A program made the position numbers and the translations under genes. Under the pieces are notes generated by a model. That model had not been told where the DNA came from. It saw only the letters and a list, made by a program, of their open reading frames with translations, and did not search any database. This document shows, piece by piece, positions 20,337-29,521 of a stretch of DNA of 64,000 bases; the first letter of the stretch is position 1, and every line of letters starts with the position of its first letter. The DNA is from Seminavis robusta (taxonomy: Eukaryota > Bacillariophyta > Bacillariophyceae > Naviculales > Naviculaceae): positions 1 through 64,000 of the forward strand of contig CAICTM010000027.1 of the NCBI GenBank assembly GCA_903772945.1, read 5' to 3'.

Positions 20337-21386
20337 ATGGCAGAAGAACATGCCGCCGATGAGGCTGCAGGAGAAGTTATCTTCTCGAGTGATGGCTTGC
20401 CTCCCACAACCATTTCTCCCAGGAAGAGACCCTCCACGCTGGAAAAGGTGGACGATGGTGACATGACTGTGTTGGATTCCGGTGACACCAATCCGGCAGT
20501 GGCCTTTGAGATATTCTCCGGAAAGGTTTATCCCGTCAGCAGTGCCCAACCCAAGAGTACCACTGGCATTATCAAGTCGGAAACTCCAGCCGAACGATTG
20601 GCCCGGTTGCAACAAGAGATTACCGAACTGGAGCAGGATTTGGCTTCTGCTAATACTGCAGAAGAAGCGGGAGGAGGAGGACCTGCTTTGATGGGTGTAG
20701 TGACCGATTTGCAGCAACGCTTAAAGACGCAAGCAGGAGTCACCGCCAAGAATCAGGAGGAAATGACACGGTCCATCCAGATGCGATTGCAGGAATGGGA
20801 GGCTTCCAAAAACGCAACTAGCCCTGCAGAAGCGGCCGCTGGAGCACCTGTGGCTACAACGTCACCGGATTTGGAGGAACGTTTGCTGCAAGTGGAAAAA
20901 CTGGTGGGTGGCGGTGCCACTACCACCACGAGCACTTCCCTTTTGACTCGTTTGGAAGAGATGGAGGCCTTCTTGAAGGGTCTTGATCTCAAAGGACTGG
21001 AACAAGCTTCTGCTAAAGCCAAAGTTATTCGATCCGATCTAGAAGCAGCCAGCAAGGCACGAAATAAATTGGCGTCGGCTGCCACTTTTCGAAAGGAAGA
21101 TGCCAAGACCATTTCTTCCCTCTATGATCAAATGTCCCAATTGGAGGGTTTGTCGGGACATTTGCCCGCTCTGGTAGCACGGCTGCAGCAACTGGCCAAT
21201 CTTCATGCTCAGTCATCTACCTACGCTCTTCGATTGACGCAAAGTGAACAAGAAATGGTTCAACTCCAGGCTGTCGTCAAATCACTGGAGGAAACTGTTA
21301 CCAAGGCAGAAACTGGAATGGCTGAGAACGTCAAAGTGATTGAAAACAATATGCAACAGTTGGATGAGCGAATCAAGAAGTTATAG
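20337..21386 (+). CDS. DCTN2: Dynactin subunit 2 (dynamitin, p50)
   Basis: Single exon, 349 residues, slightly shorter than the ~400 of animal dynamitin. It is part of the dynactin shoulder, which links cytoplasmic dynein to cargo. Features that identify it: an acidic N-terminus with 'AFEIFSGKVYP'; 'ETPAERLARLQQEITELEQDL', matching the first coiled coil of the family; 'LSGHLPALVARLQQLANLHAQ', matching the TLPELVQRL...LHEQA block; and the end 'MAENVKVIENNMQQLDERIKKL', matching the family C-terminus. Most of the rest is predicted coiled coil. Its presence implies dynein-dynactin transport in this organism. Divergent from CysRS and convergent with the 21786 gene. Confidence 0.85.
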   Translation: MAEEHAADEAAGEVIFSSDGLPPTTISPRKRPSTLEKVDDGDMTVLDSGDTNPAVAFEIFSGKVYPVSSAQPKSTTGIIKSETPAERLARLQQEITELEQDLASANTAEEAGGGGPALMGVVTDLQQRLKTQAGVTAKNQEEMTRSIQMRLQEWEASKNATSPAEAAAGAPVATTSPDLEERLLQVEKLVGGGATTTTSTSLLTRLEEMEAFLKGLDLKGLEQASAKAKVIRSDLEAASKARNKLASAATFRKEDAKTISSLYDQMSQLEGLSGHLPALVARLQQLANLHAQSSTYALRLTQSEQEMVQLQAVVKSLEETVTKAETGMAENVKVIENNMQQLDERIKKL

Positions 21387-21785
21387 ATACAGTAGAAGGA
21401 TGGAATTTATCCATTGTGGACACTTATTGATGAGTGTGATGCCTGGAGTTGTCAAAGGCCATTGTTATTGATCTTTGAAGAGCATCCATAGTTTGCGAAC
21501 CTACTAGAGACACATTTTGGCTTTGTACTAATATCGCTTGAACGAATCACTCCAAGTGGATTGTACAGCTAGCTACACTTGTCCCTTTTGATGTCTGGTT
21601 AGTTTAGTTTCTATCTGCTGTCACAATGATAGGCACACCCCATCTTCCAATATCGAGTGCTCTGGACAGCGGCAGCAAGAATAGAAACACACTGCGTGCG
21701 CTTCGTATTCAGTTGACACGCAGCCCCTAAATCGAGTTCATTCATTCATTCGTCATCTGCTGCTGTTTACAAAACATGCATAGCC
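21387..21785. other. Intergenic region between convergent genes
   Basis: 3' ends of the dynactin gene and of the coiled-coil protein gene face each other here. Nothing else is seen. Confidence 0.4.
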
Positions 21786-24476
21786 CTACCCGGAAAAGTT
21801 GAAACCGTCAATCTCTTCATCCGTAGGTGCTGACGAGCCACGAGATTGCTTTCGACGACGAGCCTTCTTCTTTCGGCCTGCAGTAGTTGGATCGTCAAAG
21901 CCAAGTGTCGATTCCGACGAATCTGTCTGGGAAGATGAAGGGTGGGGCGTTTTGGCGTTTCGCTTGGGATGACTGAACACAACCTCTGGGATCTCGGCCT
22001 TCTTCTTCTTGGCTTTCGAAGGATCCGAGGTTTCAGACTCCGAGCTGCCGCTCCTCTTTTTCGTCTTGGGTGGTTCGCTCTTGGTCTTCGTCTTGGGCGG
22101 TTGTTTACGGACGTTGATGCGAACCTTGTGGGTCGCTTTCTTCTCGCTCTGCACTTCCTTTGTTTGGGTCGCCGTTAGGCTCACGGATGATCCACTAGAC
22201 GGAGAACTGCCGGTCGTATCGTTGCGACCGCTTCCCCCAGATGGCGCAAACAGCTTCTTGGCCTTCTTGCCAACCTGAGAAGAGCTCTTCTTTTTGGGAA
22301 CGTTACCACGAGGGGCCTTCCCGGTTGGTTTCTTCTTGTTGGGAATAGCACCTGGCATCTGGATCCCTTGGGCTCGGAACAAATTGTTCTCGTTGTATTC
22401 GACGTGGGCGGCCGTTGCTCGACGCTGGCTCCGTCGCGGCTTTTGGCTGTTCGATTCCGTAGCACCTGTCCGCTTCTTCTGGTCTAAAGCCACTGGTTTC
22501 TGCGCAACGGCCTTGCCCTTTGCAGCTCCATCGTTGCGGGCGGTCGCTTTGTTGCTCACTTCAGTCGATACAACCTCCTTCTGGGCCGCAACAGATGGTT
22601 TTGGCACCACTGGGTTCGGTGCGGAGGACTTGCTTTTGAGAATCTCAGCGTTGTCGCTGGTGTCTTTTGCAAGTGAGCGATTGTTGGCCGCGGACTTCTT
22701 GCTAGCTTCCATCGGGACCTTCATTTTCGTCTGGGTGAGCACTTCTGGTTTCGGTGCGGCGGACCCACCTTGGTAGGCAGAGGTATTGATGGCTGCGGCT
22801 TGCTTGCTCTCTTCCGCCACCGCCTTCTTCTGGGCAGCCACTTCCGCCTTCGGCGCATGGAACGTGGTTTCCGAATCTCCGCTGGCGGTTTCAGCGATGG
22901 GGTTGTCGCTTTCGTTGCTTGAGGACTCTTGGTCAGAGCTGTCCGAGATTTCGATACGGGTCTTCTTCTTGGGGCGCTCCACGAATTCATCGTCATCCTC
23001 AGTGGAAGACTCAATGGGTCTCTTGAGACGAAACATGGCAGTTACAACGTCCACACTTCTATGGAACCATGATTTGGATTCCTCGACAAGACCTTTTACC
23101 CGTTCCTCCAGACGTTTGTTGGTGTCCGTGTTCTCCTTCATCTCTTTGCGATGCTGGTCAAGAGTTCGATCGATCGATTCCTTCTTATCGTCCACTACTT
23201 CCACAGCCTGCGTTTTGGCTCGTAGGACCGTTTCCAAGGCCTGTTTGCTGGTTGCTTCCACCGCCGCGAGCGTCTCTTGCTTCTTTCGGTCAACAGAATC
23301 TTCAAATCTGGCCTTGAATTCTTGCAGTTTCGACTCCATTTCCTTGGTTTCTTTCACTGCCTCGAGTACCTCCTCCTTCTTTTGGTCAAGAGACTCTTCT
23401 CGTGTTTGCATGTTGACTTGGAACTCTTGCGATTTCTCTTCGACTTCCTTCGCCCACTCTTCGACTGTTTTCTCTCTCGCTTCGAGTTCTTTCTCTCTCG
23501 ATTCGAGTTCTTTGTCCTTTTTCGCCTCGTGTCCCGCAAGCATCTCCTCCAGTATGGTTTTGATCTCCTCTTTGGTTGGTACAGAGACCCCCACGCTTGC
23601 TTCGAGTTCTGTGTCTTTTTTCGCCTCGTGTCCCGCGAGCATCTCCTCCAGCATGGCCTTGATCTCCTCTTTGGTTGGTGCAGAGGCTCTAACATGGCTG
23701 CTGTTCGCTACAGAGGCTCCCGCATGGCTGCTGCTCGCTACAGAGCCACTGCCATGTCTTCGACGACGCTCTTCCCGATGCCCAAGGAGAGTCACATTGG
23801 CCATCTTGCGCGCTGGTCGGTTGCCTGGTGGCGCCATTGGAGTCTCGTTCAACCGAGTCAAAACGCTCTGTTGGAGTGGTCGGTGGTGCGACGTAGAAGG
23901 ACCCATTTGGTACCGTCCCTGCGCGTTGATGGGCGTGTCGCTGCGAAGAGCATGGTTTTGCTGCGGATGCATCTGTCCTACCGCCTTGGGATTGACGTTC
24001 TGTGCATGACGTCGAGTGCTCTTGGAAGAGGAGGAAATCGATCCACGACGAGGCGCAACATGCTGCTGCTCTTGGTGCATGGGAACGTTTTCGGCGTTTT
24101 CCGAATAGTCGCTCGAATTCATGGTCAACTGCGAACACCCGACATCTCCTCCGAGATCTTGAATCGTTCGAGGTGGCTGTTGTTGCAGCTGTACTTGCGG
24201 CTGTTGACGCGGTTTCTGGAGAACTTGCTGCCGACCACGATTCTGCTGGGCCATCCCATTTTGAACAGCCACGGTCGTCGCTTTGGAGGAAGCCGACAAC
24301 GATCGTCCTCTACTAGAAACAGAGGAGGCGCTCTTGGTACGCCTCGGGGTGTTGGCGTGAGCTGCCGTGGCTCTCGTTCGCTGATTTCTCGAAGTGGAGG
24401 AGGAACGCGATTGGTTGCTTCTCTGGACAGGATGCATGGCACTAGTGAGCAGCGCCGCACGAGCATACGCTGACAT
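21786..24476 (-). CDS. Large basic nuclear-type protein with coiled coil
   Basis: Single exon. The frame is open from 24500 but MSAYARAALL at 24476 is the likelier start, giving 896 residues. The N-terminal ~250 residues are Ser/Arg/Gln-rich and disordered. Then two near-identical ~32-residue units (PTKEEIK..LEEMLAGHEAKKD) lead into a long, highly charged coiled coil (~315-455) with four spaced 'D(Q/R)KK(E/Q)E.L.AV' units. The last ~400 residues are low-complexity, rich in Lys, Ser and Pro, with acidic patches and several bipartite NLS-like stretches (RPKKKTRIEI, GRKKKARRRK). No known domain was recognised. The composition fits a chromatin- or nucleolus-associated scaffold; this is inference only. 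Confidence 0.6.
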   Translation of the reverse strand: MSAYARAALLTSAMHPVQRSNQSRSSSTSRNQRTRATAAHANTPRRTKSASSVSSRGRSLSASSKATTVAVQNGMAQQNRGRQQVLQKPRQQPQVQLQQQPPRTIQDLGGDVGCSQLTMNSSDYSENAENVPMHQEQQHVAPRRGSISSSSKSTRRHAQNVNPKAVGQMHPQQNHALRSDTPINAQGRYQMGPSTSHHRPLQQSVLTRLNETPMAPPGNRPARKMANVTLLGHREERRRRHGSGSVASSSHAGASVANSSHVRASAPTKEEIKAMLEEMLAGHEAKKDTELEASVGVSVPTKEEIKTILEEMLAGHEAKKDKELESREKELEAREKTVEEWAKEVEEKSQEFQVNMQTREESLDQKKEEVLEAVKETKEMESKLQEFKARFEDSVDRKKQETLAAVEATSKQALETVLRAKTQAVEVVDDKKESIDRTLDQHRKEMKENTDTNKRLEERVKGLVEESKSWFHRSVDVVTAMFRLKRPIESSTEDDDEFVERPKKKTRIEISDSSDQESSSNESDNPIAETASGDSETTFHAPKAEVAAQKKAVAEESKQAAAINTSAYQGGSAAPKPEVLTQTKMKVPMEASKKSAANNRSLAKDTSDNAEILKSKSSAPNPVVPKPSVAAQKEVVSTEVSNKATARNDGAAKGKAVAQKPVALDQKKRTGATESNSQKPRRSQRRATAAHVEYNENNLFRAQGIQMPGAIPNKKKPTGKAPRGNVPKKKSSSQVGKKAKKLFAPSGGSGRNDTTGSSPSSGSSVSLTATQTKEVQSEKKATHKVRINVRKQPPKTKTKSEPPKTKKRSGSSESETSDPSKAKKKKAEIPEVVFSHPKRNAKTPHPSSSQTDSSESTLGFDDPTTAGRKKKARRRKQSRGSSAPTDEEIDGFNFSG

Positions 24477-25030
24477 GGTTTCTTCGAATCTGTAATGCAA
24501 AGAGCGAGAGCGAGAGCAACAGGATCAACAACAAGGAGGATGACAACAACAAAAGACGTCGCTTGGTTTGGAGAAGGTTCGGAGCAAACCCGAAAAAGTG
24601 AGAGATCGAGTGCCGAAAATTCAAAAATTTATTCAATTCGAAGGATTCGATTCGATTCGAATCGAATGATTCGGATGAGTCGAGTCAAGTGACAGTCACG
24701 GATACCGGTATTTGGGGACACGACCTACTATTAATAGTACCTTCTAAAGATACATGTATGTGGTACAAACTTTAGAAGGTGGAATGATGTCACACCAGTG
24801 TCAAGGAAGTCGAGCAGCACGGTACAAGGAGCTGGCAGAATGCAATGAAGCGAAGGAATATGGATGCCTTGAACGTTACGGCACAGTTATCACCACCTAT
24901 CTAGACAGCCGGATCCGGAAGCGAACACGGCAAGGAAGAACCCAGTAGTGGTTGGTGGAAATCTTTTGGTGTTGGTTGAACGGATTGTTCCACTGCACGT
25001 ACGGTACCGTAGCTGCACCTGCGCCTCTGG
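24477..25030. other. 5' flank of the coiled-coil protein gene
   Basis: Contains an 18-bp perfect palindrome, ATTCGATTCGAATCGAAT, at 24650-24667, about 175 bp before the start codon, inside an AT-rich GATTC-repeat tract. GGTACCGT words occur near 25005. No gene seen. Confidence 0.5.
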
Positions 25031-25255
25031 CTAGATTGCCTGCGGTACCCGGTAGCCAGCCATCCAGAGGGATAGAAAGCCGCCACCAAACAGCTCCAGG
25101 GCGGCCTGTCCCTCGTCAATCAGGTTGACTTGGTGAAGCCAGCCACCACCCATGGAGCCAAGCAATCCTTGGCAACACATGAACATGGCCACGCCGCCAG
25201 CCACCCACGGCTTGACGCGGTATTGGTTTATATTGAACTCTAGTTTAGTAATGTA
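25031..25255 (-). CDS. Possible orphan exon, hydrophobic Gly-rich peptide
   Basis: On the minus strand a frame open from 25255 to a TAG at 25031 reads like membrane protein (for example 'KPWVAGGVAMFMCCQGLLG', then 'ALELFGGGFLSLWMAGY'). It has no Met at its start, so it would be a downstream exon; an AG lies near 25240. It may belong to the membrane-protein gene at 26313 or to a relict paralogue. No splice partner could be fixed. Confidence 0.3.
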   Translation of the reverse strand, partial: YITKLEFNINQYRVKPWVAGGVAMFMCCQGLLGSMGGGWLHQVNLIDEGQAALELFGGGFLSLWMAGYRVPQAI

Positions 25256-25444
25256 TCATGTATGTTCTATTTAGACCAGCTGCCATTACTGGATTTCTAT
25301 GTGTAAGCTGTTGCGGCTTGGCGTGGCCGCTCATATATAAAATAATATGCAACTCGAGATAGTTGACACAGCGTAGTATCTGCGCTGCCTCTCCCTTTTG
25401 GGGCAAGGAAAGCCGTGCGTTGTTGTCTTTTCAGGTGGGTTTCA

Positions 25445-25654
25445 TTAGATATCTCTCGATTTGAGCAGATAGAATATCCAGGAACGAAATTGCCGGCATC
25501 CCAACAACAACATGTAGAGCATGAAAAAATTGTAGATTGACCAGATTTTGCACGAGCCCAAGTGTTTGGATTCTGAATGTTCCTTTCCCTTTTCCAGAAC
25601 CATTGTGGCTGTCGCCACTAGTATAACCCAGGTCAGAAGTCGGTCTGGCCATGA
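25445..25654 (-). CDS. Possible C-terminal exon of a membrane protein
   Basis: A minus-strand frame begins right after a pyrimidine-rich tract and TTGACAG (acceptor at 25655) and runs 69 residues to a TAA at 25445. It contains hydrophobic 'LLTWVILVATATMVL' and 'IYNFFMLYMLLLGC'. Its first ~35 bases also resemble 26050-26090 inside the 190-residue frame upstream, so it may be a duplicated fragment of that exon. The join to the upstream exon could not be placed in phase. Confidence 0.35.
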   Translation of the reverse strand, partial: SWPDRLLTWVILVATATMVLEKGKEHSESKHLGSCKIWSIYNFFMLYMLLLGCRQFRSWIFYLLKSRDI

Positions 25655-25740
25655 CTGTCAATGCATGTGTAAAAAAAAAATTGTTGTTGTCATCTTGGAG
25701 CTCCCATGGTTTCATGGCAGAATCTGCTTTCCCTTTCCCT

Positions 25741-26313
25741 CTACCGGGTGATTCCAGATTGTCGTGTTGTAAGACTTGTGTAAGGATAATGCAAATACTG
25801 ACGAACCACTCGTTGATTCAAGGTAGACGCCGCCAAGACTGCCAAATCGACTACCGCCGGAGGGATGCTACGGGGTAGCAAACACATGATGGAGCTGACA
25901 AAGAACCGGCATTGTACGTGGAAGCACAGGTCTTGTACCATTTTAGCAGTGCTGTTGTTGTTGTGTGGGTTGGGGGTAGCCATCAATTGCCGAAACGCCA
26001 CCAACAGAACCATGGCCATCAGAGATCGAGCAAAGGAAGCCAAGATACTCAGCAACCACAGGTCAAAAGTTGTGCTGGTCATTACTGTCGTGTCTTGTTG
26101 GAAGGAGTTTCCCCACAACAGAAATGCCATCCATGGGCCTTGGATAAGTGAGTAGCATTGGAGCAGGACACCCGCCAAGAACAATACCGGCAATCGGGTA
26201 GCTGGAACCTGACGGGCTGCCGGCTGGTGATGGTTCAATCGACCCGAGGGACGACCATCCACTGAGGATGATGACGACGACGATGCTGAGTTGTAGTCTG
26301 ATGGTTGAGCCAT
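25741..26313 (-). CDS. Hypothetical multi-pass membrane protein (N-terminal exon or whole)
   Basis: 190 residues as an uninterrupted frame from an ATG at 26313 with a purine at -3. The N-terminus is Ser-rich and cytosol-like. Hydrophobic segments lie at ~44-62 (LPVLFLAGVLLQCYSLI), ~85-110 (LWLLSILASFARSLMAMVLLV), ~137-150 and ~152-165. The end of the frame looks less like protein from ~175 on, so a donor site before the stop is possible and candidate downstream exons exist at 25654 and 25255. No family was recognised. Confidence 0.45.
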   Translation of the reverse strand: MAQPSDYNSASSSSSSSVDGRPSGRLNHHQPAARQVPATRLPVLFLAGVLLQCYSLIQGPWMAFLLWGNSFQQDTTVMTSTTFDLWLLSILASFARSLMAMVLLVAFRQLMATPNPHNNNSTAKMVQDLCFHVQCRFFVSSIMCLLPRSIPPAVVDLAVLAASTLNQRVVRQYLHYPYTSLTTRQSGITR

Positions 26314-27730
26314 GGTGGGATGAATATTCGCGAAATCAGAACCCTTGTGGTGCGAGAGAAGAAGAATGTAATAATTGCAGAAGGAGTGACAAAGTGGCAG
26401 AAACCGTGATGGGTGCGCCCGTTGTGATAATGAGAGATTTGGTGAGAGCAGAGAGGCAAGCTAGTAGCCCTGACCGGTACGATAACTAGCAAGGGTATAC
26501 TCGTAACTATGTATGATGTATGACAAGAGAGGCTGGTTGCAGCTGCGCCTTGTTTGTTCGTGCTTGGGTGGAAACCGAAACCTCCGACTGGGAAGGCGAA
26601 ACCGCTTCGGTAATACCATCAGCTGCAAAGCGAACCAAGATCCGGTGTCAAGTGTCAAGCACTATCACATGGGAAGTACTGCTGTACGGCAGTACCACCA
26701 ACGGTTCTGCAAATTCTTCGTAACTTGAAGCCGTTCACCCCATGCTCGGCTATGTAATTTTGGAGCCAAGCTTGGAAAGCTTGTAAGATTCAGGCCGTTA
26801 GAAACTGCTTGGAATCGAATTTGCTATGCTTCGCCCTTGTTTCTAAGATACTATTGTACTCCGGACCTTTTAGCAGTCACACGAGCAGAAGCACGCTATC
26901 GATCTCCGACTTGTTTTTTTTTGCTTTTACCGGTACCAGGTATCATCATTGAAGCGCGAAGTTGGCATGAAAGAAATCCAGAAGTGTGCGGTACACATTG
27001 TAGGCATTCTACCATACACACAAGAATGCGGTCAAAACAGGTCCAGATTGGATGGAACTGTCTCACAGGATCTTGAGCTGAAATGTATGAAACTGGATCA
27101 TCCTTTTAGCAGGAACTAGGATGAAACGTGTTTTCGTGTGCGGTAGATCGATCGGGAGGTACCGTTACGATGAGACTGTGATCCATTCTCTGTACGGTAC
27201 CGTACGTATGTGCTCGTCGTGCAGAGCTCTCGTGATGTGATCTTTGGTATGGTCAATGGTCATATCCCTACCGGTACATGTACTGGGTATCTTCTATCCA
27301 AGGCTAATCTTTTGAGATAGCTGACGGTTTGGTTGAATGACTGGAGAGAACTGGAGAAGAGCAGAGATTTAAATGAAGGCTACAAGAAATTGGCATTGAA
27401 GTCATCACAAGGAATAAGACAAGAAAGAAAAGGAAAGCATTTTAAATGGAAAACACCAGTGGCCGCGGAGAACATGAGAGAACAATCAAAAACTGGCATG
27501 GAGGTCATCACAAAGAAGAAGAAGACCAGAAGGAGAAGCACAATCATAAATGAAAAACAGCAAAAAATGGCAATGTTTAGTCATAGAGTCACTTATGGGT
27601 CATCACATGCCTGATGCTCAATCTCATGTACCGAAACGTCGGGTGGTACACGTGTACCGGTACGAGTACCATAACAGTGTTGGCATTGGCCAGGAAACTA
27701 CAGTAGTACCACTAACTGACTGAGCTAGAC
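26314..27730. other. Gene-poor region
   Basis: No gene supported. Several CCGGTACC-type words (26473, 26929, 27270, 27655) and a CAAGCTT-GGA-AAGCTTG inverted repeat near 26768-26784 are present. A Lys-rich frame at 27333-27614 has no domain. Confidence 0.4.
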
Positions 27731-28629
27731 TAATGTCCCCGCCTGGATGCAAGAGGAGAAAGAAGTACGAGTGGGGCAAAAGAGTTGAGGCCATTGGCCT
27801 ACATGTACCGGTATTCCAATGTCCCAGCCTCAAAGCAGAAGGAGAAACAACTTTGCCTCTAGCTAGCTACTAGTAGAGGATAGAATTGTATTCTCTGTGT
27901 TGATTTGGTTGGTTTGCTTAGGCAACACTCAAGCAAAGGACGTCCATAATCACCGGCATGTAGTTTCCGGCTTTTTGATCCAAGCACTGTAATGTGAGCC
28001 CCAGGGATCAGAGTCATCGATGCATGTACCGGTACGTACCGGTACCAGTGTTGGCATTAGAACATGCAACTGATCGGAAAGGTAATGTCCCGGCCTGAAT
28101 GCAGGAGGACTAAGATCTCGGGGAAGAGAGTTGAGGCCATTGGGCTACATGTATTCCAATGTCCCAGCCTCAATGCAGGAGGAGAAAGAACTTTGACTCT
28201 AGCTAGCTAGTAGACAGATAGAATTGTATCCTCTGTGTTGATTTGGTTGCTTTAGGCAACACTCAAAGGATTTCCATAGTCACCGGAATGTAGTTTCCAG
28301 GCTTTTTGCTACAAGAAATAAATGCAATGTGAGTGATCCCCTGGTGTCCCGGCCTGAATGCAGGAGGAGAAAGATCTCGGACAAGGACATTGACACCTGG
28401 GCTAGTATAATGTCCCGGCTTCAATGCAGGAGGAGCAAGAACTTTGCCTCTATCTCAGGCAAGGAAGTCAGAGCTATATGTCCAATCGATTCCGCGAAAA
28501 CTGTGCTGTTGGCGCAACGCTGGCTGATCAAGGCAATTCCATACATCATGTAATCACCGGCATTAAGTTTCAAGTTTCCAGCCTTTTTGATACGGTACTA
28601 CAACTGTAATGTGAGCCCCAGCAATCAGA
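27731..28629. repeat. Three imperfect tandem copies of a ~285-bp repeat
   Basis: Copies at about 27731-28015, 28085-28344 and 28345-28629. Each starts AATGTCCCGGCCTGAATGCA-like, repeats that word internally ~100 bp later (TCCAATGTCCCAGCCTCAA), and ends with CACCGG.ATG/TTAGTTT and CTTTTTG......CAATGTGAGCC. A TAGCTAGCTA tract follows the second word in copies 1 and 2. Copy 3 is the most divergent in its middle. Non-coding, unknown origin. Confidence 0.8.
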
Positions 28630-29521
28630 GACAAATAAAAAGTCCAATGTGCGGAACTCCCAGCGCATGCAAGTAGTAGATAGCTACTGCCATGGGAATC
28701 ACCAGTGATGGGGCCAGTTCTTGCCAAGAAGGGTGCTGTGTCCAGTGATTGGGATGGGCTGGAATAATCTAAGTTTAGGAATCTCCATAGCAGATCGATT
28801 GATTGACACAAAGATTAGTAGTTTTATTTGCTACTGCGCCGAGGGCTTCCCAAGTAAGCTTCTTGACAGTGGCAATAAGACCATGACATGCCATTCCCAA
28901 TGTTTCTGTCTCACATGGACATCAATACTGCTGGTTGGCTTAGTGCACTCTAGTTTTAAATCCACTGGAACCTGACATCCTTTGCCTGATGTGTGGGGTC
29001 CGTTGCTGCACTTGTAGTAGACCGAAGTCCACTCCGTTCGCAGCGGTGGCGGCGCTTTTGTTTGTGTGTTCGATTGGTTGCTTGGCGGTGATGAACACGG
29101 CCTTTCAGCGACCCGCAGTGAGCTCGCTAGGTAGCGTACCGTCCCCATCCATACGCCATTGCTACACCATACACATCACGCAGCCGTACCAACACATAAG
29201 GCTGGGCGAATAGGATGGTCGGCAATGGCGTCTGTACGTCGCCGAGGGAACCCGGATTTTGCCCCTACACCATAAAACGCGAAAAATTATTTAGAATCTA
29301 AGATATACGTACATGAAGGTTGCATAGTCCACGGGCCGATAGAAGCTAACGTTTTAGCCTATTTAATCATATGACAGGCTCGACGCGACCAATGATGCCA
29401 GCGTTCCAGCCAGTCGACTCAAAAAAATTGAGTCGAAAGAGCTTGGGACTGCGAGTCACGTTTCGATTTTCGATGTTTTCTTTCTCACAAACTGCGTCCA
29501 CGGTGACAGAAAGAGGCGACA
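28630..29521. other. Gene-poor region upstream of the DUF7869-like element
   Basis: Nothing convincing on either strand. The AAAAAATTGAGTCG tract near 29420 and the ATG at 29522 mark the start of the next coding unit. Confidence 0.35.

Noticed and set aside
22786-24009. 407-codon plus-strand frame rich in Ser and Leu
   Set aside because: Antisense shadow of the Lys/Glu-rich coiled coil of the minus-strand gene.
27333-27614. 93-codon Lys-rich frame
   Set aside because: Simple A-rich sequence with an internal near-repeat; no domain.
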